Assembly (NCBI RefSeq): GCF_008634025.1
Contig: NZ_PDCM01000002.1
Coordinates: 1-64,000 of the forward strand
From: Streptomyces albofaciens JCM 4342
GTDB taxonomy: Bacteria; Actinomycetota; Actinomycetes; Streptomycetales; Streptomycetaceae
Reading direction: 5' to 3'
DNA: 64,000 nucleotides
Shown here: piece after piece, positions 1 through 8,831 of the stretch
Numbering within the stretch: the stretch's first letter is position 1
Layout of the letters: every line of letters begins with the position of its first letter
The notes under the pieces: model-generated
Database searches by the model: none
What the model saw: the letters and a program-made list of their open reading frames with translations, nothing else
What the model was told of the DNA's origin: nothing
Program-made: the position numbers and the translations under genes

Positions 1-1
1 C

Positions 2-112
2 CGGCCCAAGACGACCGCCGGGTACCAGAAACCGCCACGCCGCCCCCACTACGACGTCGGCAAGATCCTCAAACGCCCCGCGACTATCACCGAACGTGAC
101 GGAACAGGTTAA
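2..112 (+). CDS. C-terminal end of an unidentified protein (partial)
   Basis: An open frame enters from the left edge and stops at TAA 110-112, giving 36 residues rich in Lys, Arg and Pro and ending in ITERDGTG. The tail is short and basic and I do not recognise the family. The alternative frames stop earlier or look less protein-like. It could be the end of a transposase or a DNA-binding protein, but nothing here decides it. The start lies outside the window. Confidence 0.35.
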   Translation, partial: RPKTTAGYQKPPRRPHYDVGKILKRPATITERDGTG

Positions 113-279
113 GGAACAAGCTCACCTGTTCGCCCTGCTTTCGCATTCGGTCGGCGACGGATAGCGCCTCTTGATCGTCTCCAGCCCTTCGCCCACCATC
201 GACGGTGTACCTAACCCCCCGGCCGATCGGGGGGCGCAGCGGATGGTCCGGGGCGCCCCCGTGCGGCGAGAGTTGCGCC

Positions 280-1686
280 ATGAACACGCACAAGGCCCTG
301 CTCGCCGTCCTGCTCGTCCCGCTCGGTGCCACCCTGGCCGTCGCCCCGGCCGCCTCCGCAGCCACCCCGCCCGCCCCGCCCGCCGCATCGACCGCCGCCC
401 ACGCGCCCGCCGGCCCGGAGGAGGCCGCGGCCGCCGCGTTCGGCTCTCCCGAGGCGGCCCTGGGCCGGGTGGCCCACCCGCTGCGCACCACCGAGCCCCG
501 CGGCGGCCTGGCCGATCTGCGCCCGTTCGGCCGGATGGTCGGCGACGCCCGGGTGGTGGGCCTGGGGGAGGCCACCCACAGCTCGCACGAATTCTTCACC
601 GTCAAGCACCGGATCCTGCGGTATCTGGTCGAGGAGAAGGGCTTTCGGGCCTTCGCCCTCGAAGCCCCGTGGAGCACCGGACTGCGGCTCGACGCCTACC
701 TCACGCACGGCAAGGGCAACTTGAAGCAGATCATGGACGAGGAGTTCCAGGGCGACTACCGGTGGTGGAACAACGCCGAGTACCGGGATCTATTCCGGTG
801 GATGCGCGCGTACAACGTCAAGCACCCGAAGGACCCGGTCCGCTTCGTCGGCGACGACGGCGGGTTCGCCGGTGCCGAGCTGTACGACAAGGTGAACGCC
901 TACGCGGCCAAGGCCCGCCCCGAACTCGCCCCGCGCCTCGCCGAGCTGTACCGGGGCCTGCGGCCCGCCACCGATGCCGAGACGTACGTCAACGACTACC
1001 TGGCGAAGCCGCTGGCCGAACGCAAGAAGCTCGCCGAGCGGACCGGCCGGGCGGTGGACCTGCTCAAGCAGCGGCCCGGCACGGGCGCCGACGCCGACGC
1101 GCACGCCTGGGCCCTCCAGCACGCCACCGCGATCCACCAGATGACCACGCTGTATGCCTTCGACCTGGACGACCCGCAGGGCGCCACCGGCGCCATGCGC
1201 TACCGCGACCGGATCATGGCGGAGAACGTCGCCTGGTGGCAGCAGCAAACCGGCGACAAGATCCTGCTCGCCGCCCACAACGGCCACATCGCCCTCAAGA
1301 CCTACGTCCCCCGCACCCATCCGAAGGCCCAGGGCGCATTCCTCCGCGAGAAGTTGGGCGGCGGCTACCTCAGTGTCGGCCTCACCTTCGACCACGGCTC
1401 GTTCAACGCCTCCGGCCAGGACGGCGGCGTCCACCGCTTCACCGTCGGCCCGGCCGCGCCCGGCACCACCGAGCACACCCTCGACCGGGTGCGGTACCGC
1501 GACTTCGTGGTGGACCTGCGCAACACCCCAGCGGCGGCCCGCACCTGGCTCACCGCGCCGCACACCGTCAAGAACATCGGCGCCACCTACCCCTGGAGCG
1601 GGAACGCCCCGCAGATCCGGCTCGCGGAGACGCACGACGTCGTCATCCACCTCCACCAGGTGCAGGCCGCCCGCCTGCTCAAGTAG
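280..1686 (+). CDS. Secreted erythromycin esterase family protein
   Basis: This 468-residue protein resembles the erythromycin esterase (EreA/EreB-like) hydrolases. The family signature GLGEATHSSHEFF lies at about residues 94-106 and includes the conserved Glu97, His100 and His103. It is followed by an EAPWS motif and later by LLAAHNGHIA, another conserved block. Residues 1-28 form a signal peptide (basic start, Leu/Ala-rich core, ASA cleavage region), so the enzyme probably acts outside the cell. The ATG at 280 is chosen because it starts the signal peptide and follows a GCGAGAG ribosome site; an upstream in-frame start at 205 would bury it. Most Streptomyces members have no proven macrolide substrate, so resistance is only a possibility. 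Confidence 0.88.
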   Translation: MNTHKALLAVLLVPLGATLAVAPAASAATPPAPPAASTAAHAPAGPEEAAAAAFGSPEAALGRVAHPLRTTEPRGGLADLRPFGRMVGDARVVGLGEATHSSHEFFTVKHRILRYLVEEKGFRAFALEAPWSTGLRLDAYLTHGKGNLKQIMDEEFQGDYRWWNNAEYRDLFRWMRAYNVKHPKDPVRFVGDDGGFAGAELYDKVNAYAAKARPELAPRLAELYRGLRPATDAETYVNDYLAKPLAERKKLAERTGRAVDLLKQRPGTGADADAHAWALQHATAIHQMTTLYAFDLDDPQGATGAMRYRDRIMAENVAWWQQQTGDKILLAAHNGHIALKTYVPRTHPKAQGAFLREKLGGGYLSVGLTFDHGSFNASGQDGGVHRFTVGPAAPGTTEHTLDRVRYRDFVVDLRNTPAAARTWLTAPHTVKNIGATYPWSGNAPQIRLAETHDVVIHLHQVQAARLLK

Positions 1687-2005
1687 CAACGGGCCCACGC
1701 GGCGCGGTGGCGGCGCGGCAGTCAGCCGGCCCGACGTCCCGCTCTCCTCGCACACCTGCCGACAGGCCGCCTACCGAGCACGAGACTCGGGAGATCGGCG
1801 GCAGCACCTGACCAGCACTCACTCAATGTTTCGTGTCAAAGGCGAGCTGATTGCCGGGAGCGCGCGCCCTGCTGGTCGAGGAGCACTGCGGCTGCCGGTT
1901 GCGGCGAAAGGGGAGGCGGCGGAACGGGTACGGGGAGGAATGCGGGAAGGTCGGTGGCAAGAAGAAGGGGGGGGCCGTTCGCGGGCGTCGCCGACAGGGG
2001 CGGGT
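1687..2005. other. Convergent gap without a recognised gene
   Basis: These 319 bases separate two converging genes. Long open frames cross the stretch, but they are high-GC shadows with Pro/Arg/Gly-rich translations. I see no clear terminator hairpin. Confidence 0.4.
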
Positions 2006-5000
2006 TCACGGAGCGCACGCCGTGTGGCGCGGTGGGTCCGGCAGGTAGGTGGAACGTTCCTGCTCGGTGAGGTCCCGGCCGACGGTGCGGCAGATTCTGC
2101 TGATGGCCTCGTCGGGTGCCGGCAGGTCCAGGTGCCACAGATGCGCCTTGTTGTCGCCCTGGCCGATGGCGAGCGTATGGCCGTCGGGACTGACTGCCAT
2201 CGAGGTGACCGGCCAGCCGCGGCCGGACAGGGTCATGCGGGGCCGGGCCGAGGCGATGTCCCACAGCCGGACGACGCGGTCGTCGCCGCCCGTTGCGAGG
2301 GTGCGGCCGTCGGGCGTGAAGACGACGGCCCGCACGGTGCCGGTGTGGCCGGTGAGGACGGTGCGGGCCGTGCCGGTCGCGGTGTCCCACAGCCGTACCG
2401 TGCCGTCGACACCGCCGGAGGCCACGGTACGGCCGTCCGGGCTGAAGGCCACCGACCACACCGTGTCCCGGTGCCCGGTCAGGGTCGTGCGCAGCCGTCC
2501 GGTGACGGTGTCCCACAGCCGTACCGTCTTGTCGAAGCCGCTGGAGGCCACCGTGCGGCCGTCCGGGCTGAAGGCCACCGACACCACGCTTTCGGCGGAC
2601 CTGCCGAGGATTGCCCGTGGCTTACCACGGGCTGTGTCCCACAGTTGGGCCCTGCCGCTCCCGTCGCCCGTGGCCAGCGTACGGCCGTCCGGACCGAACG
2701 CCACGGCGAACACCTCGCTCCCGGCGTCGAAGGCCGTACGCCTGCGGCCGGTGGCGGTGTCCCACAGCCGGATCGTCCCATCCTCACTGCCGGTGGCCAG
2801 CGTACGGCCGTCCGGACTGAACGCCACGGTCAGCACCGCGCCGCTGTGGCCGCCCAGGACGGCCCGCGGCCTGCCCGTGCGCGTGTCCCACAGCCGCGCC
2901 GTGCCCTCGTCGCTGCCGGTGGCGAGGGTGCGTCCGGTACGGCTGAAGGCCACCGAGGTCACATCACCGGTGTGCCCGGTGAGCGTCGTGGCGGCCGGGT
3001 GCCGGCGGACGTCCCACAGCCACAGCGCACCGTCGGCATCGCCGGTGGCCAGAGTGCGTCCGCCGGGGCCGAAGGCGATCGCCGCCGTCCCGCCGGTCTG
3101 GCCGATCGGGGTCGCACCGGACTTGCCGGTCCGGGTTTCCCACAGCCGTACGGTGCCGTCGTCGCTGCTGGAGGCGAGAGCGCGGCTGTCGGGGCTGAAG
3201 GCCACCGAGGTCACGGCGTCGGTGTGGCCGCTGAGTACTGCGCGGGTCGTCCCGTCGGCCGGGGAGCGCAGCCGTACGGTGCCGTCGTCGCTGCCGGTGG
3301 CGAGGGTGCGGCCGTCGGGGCTGAACGCCAGCGTCGCCACCACGTCCGTGCGGTCGGTGAGCGTGGTGCGGGGGCGGCCGGTGTCCGCGTCGCGCAGTTT
3401 CACCGCGCCGTCGTCGCCGGCCGTGGCCAGGGTCCGCCCGTCCGGACTGAACGCCACCGCCTTCATGCGGTCGCTGTGATCGGTCAGCACAGTGCGCGTG
3501 GTGTGTCGCCGCATGTCCCACAACCGCACCGTGGTGTCCCAGCTGCCGGTGGCCAGGGTGCGCCCGTCGGGGCTGAAGGCCATCGACGTGGCGGCGGCGG
3601 CATGGCCGGAAAGAGTGGCCTGGACCGTGCCGGTGGCTGTGTCCCGAAGCTGCACCGTACCGTCGCTGACTCCGGCAGCCAGGGTCCGCCCGTCAGGGCT
3701 GAAAGCCACCGTCTGGACGCCGATCCTGGCGCCGCCGAACGTGGTGGCGAAGACGGTGGTGCGGGGCCGGCCGGTGTCCGCGTCCCACAGCCGTACGGTG
3801 CCGTCGTCGCTGCCGGAGGCCAGGGTCCGCCCGTCCGGACTGAACGCCACCGCCCGCACATCCTGGGTATGGCCCCTGAGACGGCGTTTCAGGGGCAGGG
3901 CGGCAGCGGCAAAGACGCTGGTGGTGGCCTCGGCGGTGGGACGGATGCGGTAGGCGTGGGCTGCCAGGAGGGACGCCAGGTCCGGGTGGCCGCCGAGCAG
4001 CGTGGAGGACTGGGCCGCCAGTTGCCGTGACAGCGCCGTGCGCCGCTGGTCCTCGCTGCTGCGATACTGGACGAAGGCGGCCGCTCCCGCGACCAGAGCG
4101 AGTACCAGAAGGACGGCCAGCGAGGCCGCCGCCCCGCGCAGACGGCGGGTGGTACGGGCCGCCGCGCGCCGCTCCTGTTCGTGTGCGGTGGTGCTGGCGG
4201 TGAGGAAGTCCCTTTCCAGCGGGGTGAGTTCGTCGTGGGCGGCGGCAGCGGCGAAGGCTTCGCGGGCGGTGGCCAGACGGGTGCCGCGGTACAGCGCCCC
4301 CGGATCGCGGTCGAGCGCCGCCCACGCGGCGGCGGCTTCGGTCAGGCGGCGGTGCGCGAGCAGCCGTTCCCGGTCCTCGTCGACCCACTTCCGCAGCCGG
4401 GGCCACGAGGTGATCAGCGCCTCGTGCGCCAGGTGGACGGCCTCCTCCTCCGTGGTCACCAGGCGGGCGCCGGCCAGCCGTTCCAGTACCGGGGCGGTGG
4501 TGGCGTCGCCGGCGTCCAGCTCGTCGTGCGGCGTGGGGCGGCGGGTGTCCGGGTGCCCCTCCCCCGGGGCGATCAGGCGCAGCAGGATACGGCGGGCCGT
4601 CCGGGCCTGGGCCGGCGTGAGGCGGGTGTAGAAGTGTTCCGCGGTCTGGGCGACGGCGCCGTGGATACCGCCGGCGGCTTCGTAGGCGTCGAGGGTGAGG
4701 GTACGGCCGCGGCGGCGGCGCCAGGTCTCCAGCAGGACGTGCGACAGCAGCGGCAAACCGCCCGGCTCCTGGCCGGCCTCCTCGATGAGGCGGGCGGTCA
4801 GCGCACGCTCCACGATCAGCCCCTCCGCGGCTGCGGGTCTGACGATCACCGCACGCAACTCGTCCGGCGTCATCGGGCCGACCGGAAGACTCGCCTCCTT
4901 GAGGACCGCCGCCAGTCCCTCGTACTCAAGACAGCGGGCATAGAAGTCCGCCCGTACCGCCACGCATATCCGCAGCCGGCTGCCGGGATCGCGGGCCGAC

Positions 5001-5680
5001 GACAGCAGGCGGACGAACTCCGCTCGTTCCGCCGCATCCCGGCAGAGCGTGAAGGTCTCCTCGAACTGGTCCACCACCAGCCAGGTGTCTCCCGGCCCGT
5101 CGGCCGGGGTGAACAATCCGCGGTGGTCGTGCACCGGCCGGGGGCCGGGCGTGAGGATACGGATCGCCGCCGGGCGCAGCGCCGTGTCCGCGGTGGTCTG
5201 CAACCGCGGGATGAGGCCGGCGCGCAAGAGGGAGGACTTACCGCTGCCCGACGGGCCGAGCACCATGACGCACCGGTGGGTTTCGGCCAGGACGGTGAGG
5301 TCGTCCGTCAGGCGGGCGCGGCCGAAGAACCGGGCATGGTCGCCGGGTTCGAACCGGGCCAAACCACGGTAGGGCGGATCCGCTGCCTCCTCGTCCGGGT
5401 CACGGGGCCGGTTGGCCGCTTCATCGCGTACCTCCTGCCACCGCTGCTCCCATTCTTGCGGGTTTCCGCCGCAAGCCCGCACATAGGCCAGCGTCAGCGG
5501 CAGCGACGGCAGTGTCTCGCCCGCCGCCGCGCGGGACAGCGCAGCGGTCGAATATCCCGCCTTTCGGGCCATCGCCCGGTAGGTCGGGCTGCCGGCCTCT
5601 GCCCGTAGCTTGCGCAAGGCGAAGGCGAACCGCTGCACCGGCCCCGCACCCGGATCGATCGGCTTTTCACGTCGCCCCAC
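2006..5680 (-). CDS. HTH / STAND-type NTPase / WD40 repeat protein
   Basis: This protein of about 1224 residues has three parts. An Xre-like helix-turn-helix (residues ~15-75, with YRAMARKAGYSTAALSRAAAG) is followed by an NTPase with Walker [10 protein letters not shown] near residue 140 and a Walker-B-like LVVDQFEE, typical of STAND ATPases. After a single membrane-spanning stretch (AVLLVLALVAGAAAFV) come 14 WD40 repeats, each with FSPDGRTLA and a closing LWD, enough for two seven-bladed propellers. GTG at 5680 is preferred because GGGGAGG lies about 10 nt upstream. Such proteins are thought to sense ligands or assemble signalling platforms; the target is unknown. Repeats 2-13 are very alike, consistent with recent internal duplication. 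Confidence 0.85.
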   Translation of the reverse strand: MGRREKPIDPGAGPVQRFAFALRKLRAEAGSPTYRAMARKAGYSTAALSRAAAGETLPSLPLTLAYVRACGGNPQEWEQRWQEVRDEAANRPRDPDEEAADPPYRGLARFEPGDHARFFGRARLTDDLTVLAETHRCVMVLGPSGSGKSSLLRAGLIPRLQTTADTALRPAAIRILTPGPRPVHDHRGLFTPADGPGDTWLVVDQFEETFTLCRDAAERAEFVRLLSSARDPGSRLRICVAVRADFYARCLEYEGLAAVLKEASLPVGPMTPDELRAVIVRPAAAEGLIVERALTARLIEEAGQEPGGLPLLSHVLLETWRRRRGRTLTLDAYEAAGGIHGAVAQTAEHFYTRLTPAQARTARRILLRLIAPGEGHPDTRRPTPHDELDAGDATTAPVLERLAGARLVTTEEEAVHLAHEALITSWPRLRKWVDEDRERLLAHRRLTEAAAAWAALDRDPGALYRGTRLATAREAFAAAAAHDELTPLERDFLTASTTAHEQERRAAARTTRRLRGAAASLAVLLVLALVAGAAAFVQYRSSEDQRRTALSRQLAAQSSTLLGGHPDLASLLAAHAYRIRPTAEATTSVFAAAALPLKRRLRGHTQDVRAVAFSPDGRTLASGSDDGTVRLWDADTGRPRTTVFATTFGGARIGVQTVAFSPDGRTLAAGVSDGTVQLRDTATGTVQATLSGHAAAATSMAFSPDGRTLATGSWDTTVRLWDMRRHTTRTVLTDHSDRMKAVAFSPDGRTLATAGDDGAVKLRDADTGRPRTTLTDRTDVVATLAFSPDGRTLATGSDDGTVRLRSPADGTTRAVLSGHTDAVTSVAFSPDSRALASSSDDGTVRLWETRTGKSGATPIGQTGGTAAIAFGPGGRTLATGDADGALWLWDVRRHPAATTLTGHTGDVTSVAFSRTGRTLATGSDEGTARLWDTRTGRPRAVLGGHSGAVLTVAFSPDGRTLATGSEDGTIRLWDTATGRRRTAFDAGSEVFAVAFGPDGRTLATGDGSGRAQLWDTARGKPRAILGRSAESVVSVAFSPDGRTVASSGFDKTVRLWDTVTGRLRTTLTGHRDTVWSVAFSPDGRTVASGGVDGTVRLWDTATGTARTVLTGHTGTVRAVVFTPDGRTLATGGDDRVVRLWDIASARPRMTLSGRGWPVTSMAVSPDGHTLAIGQGDNKAHLWHLDLPAPDEAISRICRTVGRDLTEQERSTYLPDPPRHTACAP

Positions 5681-5944
5681 CGCAGTCTGGCCTCCCCGTT
5701 CCTGTGGGACCGTCCACCTCAACACGGCCGCCACAACGCCACAAGGCCCCCACGAGCCAACCCCGGTCCCCCGAGCGGTCCGCCGTTGCGTTTTCTACCA
5801 GCACGAACAGGGGCTGCGAGACAACCAGCCGGCCGCTGGGATCACTAGGGCACGGCCTGGACCGGCACTGCCCACGAGAGCGGTCCGGGTCCGCGCAGAA
5901 GTGCCGAACACACCGCAACCACACCATGAACGAAGGGAATCATC

Positions 5945-6355
5945 ATGCGTATGGGCCGTATAGCCGCGCTGGGCATCGGTATCGTCACGCTCACAGCCGG
6001 GGCGGTCGTTCCCGCGGTCGCCGACAGTTCCGAGGGCGCCGCGCAGACCCGCCAGGCGCCGTCCGCCTCCGGTGATCTGGCCAGGGGGGCTCTGTGGCTG
6101 TACCAGGACAGCCACTACAAGGGCGGCAAGAAGAAGATCACGCACAAGGACGCGAACTTCAAGAACAACTACTTCGGCAACGGCAAGAGCCTCAACGACC
6201 GTGTCAGCTCGGTGAAGAACCGCTCCTCCAAGGCGTGGAGGCTGTACAAGGACGCCGGGTACCACGGGCCGAGCACGAAGATCCTCCCGAACCACCAGCT
6301 CTTCACCCTGCGGGGGACCAATGTGGGCAACGACGCCGCGAGCAGCGTGAAGTAG
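5945..6355 (+). CDS. Secreted peptidase inhibitor family I36 protein
   Basis: This is a 136-residue secreted protein. A signal peptide covers about residues 1-27 (MRMGR start, Ala/Gly/Val core, AVADS cleavage). The mature part has the beta/gamma-crystallin-like pattern of the I36 family (SMPI-like metalloprotease inhibitors): LWLYQDSHYKGGKK, then YFGNGKSLNDRVSSVKN, then a second repeat WRLYKDAGYHGPS ending in NDAASSVK. Unlike SMPI it has no cysteine pairs in the mature part. GAAGGGA sits 8 nt before the ATG. It probably acts outside the cell, as an inhibitor or a crystallin-like binding protein. Confidence 0.8.
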   Translation: MRMGRIAALGIGIVTLTAGAVVPAVADSSEGAAQTRQAPSASGDLARGALWLYQDSHYKGGKKKITHKDANFKNNYFGNGKSLNDRVSSVKNRSSKAWRLYKDAGYHGPSTKILPNHQLFTLRGTNVGNDAASSVK

Positions 6356-6382
6356 GCGAGTAGGCAAGGAAGGGGTACGGGT

Positions 6383-6406
6383 GGTGCCGGCAGAGCCGTC
6401 GGCACC
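6383..6406 (+). terminator. Hairpin after the I36 gene
   Basis: GGTGCCG (6383-6389) pairs with CGGCACC (6400-6406) across a 10-nt loop, 27 bases after the I36 stop codon. No T-tract follows, which is common for Streptomyces terminators. It lies between the inhibitor gene and the lipoprotein gene and may separate their transcription. Confidence 0.5.
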
Positions 6407-6439
6407 CCCCGTGCCGGTTTCCCACGGAAAGAGGCCGCC

Positions 6440-7315
6440 GTGACCGTCTCCGTCCACCCGAGGGCCGTCGCCCTGCTGCTCCTTCTCGCGGCCACCGGCT
6501 GCGCGGGAACACAGCCGCAGCCCTCCGCTCCCCGAACGGCGGCGGGCCCCGCCGCCAGCGCGGAAGCCAGGAAGCTGATCCTGCCCTTCGACTCCTACGC
6601 CCAGTCCGACGCCGACCTGCTCACCATCTCCTCCGCCGAGGATGTGCTCATGGGCCCCTGTATGCGCGCCCAGGGGCTGGCCTGGAAGACACTGCCCCGC
6701 ACCTCCGGCGAGGACGCGGACCCGCCGAACCGCCGCCGCTACGGGGTCATCGAACCCGAGGTCGCCCGCCGCTACGGATACCACCCGCCGCCCGACCCTC
6801 CCGCGGTGGCGCGGCACAAGGCCGACGAGAAGAAGCGAGACGCGGCGCTCGGCCCCCGCGAACGGCGAGCCGCATACGGCACCGACGGGGTGGGCGGGTG
6901 CTGGAAGAAGGCGCACGCCCGCCTGGAACAGCGCATACCGGAATCCGCCGAATCCCTGTTCAACGACCTCAACCTGCGCCTGTTCGACAGATCACAGCGC
7001 GACGCCGGCGTCGTCCGGGCCGTGCGGGCGTGGAGCGCCTGCATGAGGCGCGCGGGATGGCACTACGCCACCCCCGCGCAAGCCTCCGACGCCCCCGGGT
7101 GGAACGACTCCCCACGTGTCACCGCCCGCGAGACCAAGGTGGCCGAGGCCGATGTGCGCTGCAAACAGCAGACCCACCTCGTCTCCACCTGGGCCGCTGC
7201 GGAAACCCGCATGCAACGCGCCGCACTCGTTCGGCACGCCGAAGCTCTGGAGGCGTTGGAGACGGGGTTCACACGCTGGCTGGTGAACGCCCGCGCGGTC
7301 CTCAGCACCACGTAG
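6440..7315 (+). CDS. Putative lipoprotein
   Basis: The 291-residue product starts with a lipoprotein signal peptide: hydrophobic ALLLLLAATGC with the lipobox LAATGC, so the cysteine near residue 21 should be lipidated and anchor the protein outside the membrane. The rest has regularly spaced cysteines (PCMRAQG, GGCWKKA, SACMRRAGW, RCKQQT), a pattern common in uncharacterised Streptomyces lipoproteins that carry two copies of a C-x-M-R helix. GTG at 6440 is supported by GGAAAGAGG just upstream. The function is unknown. It is co-oriented with the I36 gene, but a hairpin lies between them. Confidence 0.78.
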   Translation: MTVSVHPRAVALLLLLAATGCAGTQPQPSAPRTAAGPAASAEARKLILPFDSYAQSDADLLTISSAEDVLMGPCMRAQGLAWKTLPRTSGEDADPPNRRRYGVIEPEVARRYGYHPPPDPPAVARHKADEKKRDAALGPRERRAAYGTDGVGGCWKKAHARLEQRIPESAESLFNDLNLRLFDRSQRDAGVVRAVRAWSACMRRAGWHYATPAQASDAPGWNDSPRVTARETKVAEADVRCKQQTHLVSTWAAAETRMQRAALVRHAEALEALETGFTRWLVNARAVLSTT

Positions 7316-7324
7316 GAGGCGGTG

Positions 7325-7358
7325 GCCCGGCCGCCGGTACATGTACTGGCGGCCGGGC
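7325..7358 (+). terminator. Strong hairpin terminator after the lipoprotein gene
   Basis: A near-perfect 34-nt inverted repeat starts ten bases after the lipoprotein stop. The outer arms are GCCCGGCCGCC and GGCGGCCGGGC; the centre GTACATGTAC is itself palindromic, and only one pair is a wobble. A stem this long beside a stop codon is a good intrinsic terminator candidate. Confidence 0.75.
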
Positions 7359-8158
7359 TGCTCAGCGCCCTAGCGCGTCGGACAGAGCCGCGCCGCAGCC
7401 GCTGCCCTCCTCCCGGCGGCAACCCGGTTTTCAGGAATGTCACCGACCCAGTCCCACCGGCCCGCATCTCCCGGCCCGGGCCCGTACAGCACCCGGCCGC
7501 CGGCGCCGAACCGCCCGACCTCCGTCATCAGTGGTGGACCAGCCCGTCTCCAGGCCCAGGGCCGGCACGGGCCGACGCTGATCGTGCTGGCACGCGGCAC
7601 TGCGGCCGTGACCGCGGCCGCGGGACCGTGCCACCGCCGAAGTCCTCCGCGCCCGGCCGGCCCCGGCAGCAGGGCTGTGAGCTGATCACCCCACACCGAC
7701 AAGACCTGCGCCGCGCCTCGGGCGTCACGCACGCCACGGCCCGGTATGTGCCCGTGCCAACATCGGTCCCCGGCAGCACGAAGCGACTCGGCGAGCTGCG
7801 GACGAGGCCCTCCAGCCCGAAGCCCCGCCCTGCCCTGCCCCGCCCGCCCCGCCCGCCCCGCCCCGCCCGCCCCGCCCCAAGTAGATTACCGTTCAACCTT
7901 TTCTCGCTACTGGACGCACACCGGGCCAGTATCCGCCATCGCGGCGGCGGACCTACGTGAACGGGACGGGCGAGTGCGACGTCGGACCAGGTCGCAGCCC
8001 TCACGCCCGCCAGGCCCAGCCCACACCGAGCGGCGGGCCCGTCCAGGCACGGATGCAGCACCACGCACCACCCGGCGCAAGCCAACCACCCGATGCCAAC
8101 CCCCGCCGGCCGGCCGACGGGCCACCCGCTCCCCGGCGCACACACAACGGCTCGAATT
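7359..8158. other. 800-bp stretch without a recognised gene
   Basis: Open frames here give only Pro/Arg-rich shadow translations. Bases 7825-7876 are a CCCGCC/CCGCCC low-complexity tract. Immediately after it, GATTACCGTTCAACC (7884-7898) resembles the sequence just before the VOC gene (GATTTAGCGTTCAAC, 8159-8173). The two similar sites may bracket a regulatory region or the remains of a lost regulator gene. Confidence 0.4.
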
Positions 8159-8182
8159 GATTTAGCGTTCAACATAATTGAG
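8159..8182 (+). promoter_or_regulatory. MarR-like operator and possible -10 before the VOC gene
   Basis: The inverted repeat TTCAA-cataa-TTGAG (8168-8182) lies about 80 bp upstream of the VOC start. Its spacer and right arm contain CATAAT, which resembles a -10 element. Short AT-rich palindromes of this shape in a high-GC genome are typical MarR or HxlR targets. No matching regulator gene stands next to it. Confidence 0.4.
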
Positions 8183-8260
8183 CGGCATGCTGACCACTAG
8201 GCCGACCACCACCCAGGCCACCAGCCCAACACCCCAACCCATCAAGAGAGATGACTTGAC

Positions 8261-8791
8261 ATGAGCGAGACCCTGCCGCTCCGCCTCCACCACCACGCCT
8301 GGATCACTGACGACCAGGAAGCCAACCGGCGCTTCTACGAGGATGTGATCGGCCTGCCCCTGGTCGCCACGTGGACCGAGCGCGAGGTGCTGTTCGGGGC
8401 CGAGCGCGTCTACAGTCACACCCTCTACGGCCTGGCCGACGGCAGTGCGCTCGCCTTCTTCCAGTTCGCGAACCCCAAGGACCAGGAGAAGTTCAAGACT
8501 GACATCAATTCCACCCCCGTGCGCCACATTGCCTTCAAGGTCGAGGCGGAGGCCCAGGAAGCCATACGTGAGCGCATCACCGCGGCCGGCCATGCTGAGA
8601 CGAACGCCCACGTGATCGACCACGGGTACTGCGTCTCGCTGTACATCACGGATCCCAACGGGCTGATACTGGAGTTTGCCGTCGACCACCCCGACGCGGA
8701 AAAGATCGACGCCGAGCGGCGAGCCACAGCACACGACGACCTCTCCCGCTGGCTCGCCGGCGACCACACCAGCAACAACCGCTGGCGCTGA
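8261..8791 (+). CDS. VOC family (glyoxalase/dioxygenase-like) protein
   Basis: This 176-residue protein has the paired beta-alpha-beta-beta-beta layout of vicinal oxygen chelate enzymes. Candidate metal ligands are His at residues 10-12 (LHHHAW), His89 (VRHIAF) and Glu138 (LILEFAVD), the usual H/H/E set of ring-cleaving dioxygenases and glyoxalases. FYEDVIGLPLVATW near residue 26 is a typical N-terminal VOC motif. AAGAGAGA precedes the ATG. The NmrA-like gene starts 40 bp downstream, so the two probably form an operon for handling a small electrophile or aromatic compound. The substrate cannot be read from the sequence. Confidence 0.85.
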   Translation: MSETLPLRLHHHAWITDDQEANRRFYEDVIGLPLVATWTEREVLFGAERVYSHTLYGLADGSALAFFQFANPKDQEKFKTDINSTPVRHIAFKVEAEAQEAIRERITAAGHAETNAHVIDHGYCVSLYITDPNGLILEFAVDHPDAEKIDAERRATAHDDLSRWLAGDHTSNNRWR

Positions 8792-8831
8792 CCACTCGTC
8801 CTTGTTCTCCGGCCCGTGAGGAGCAGCGGCC

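Noticed and set aside
1154-4030. A 958-codon plus-strand open frame
   Set aside because: It runs antisense to the WD40 gene and the translation mirrors its repeats. It has no domain of its own and no ribosome site.
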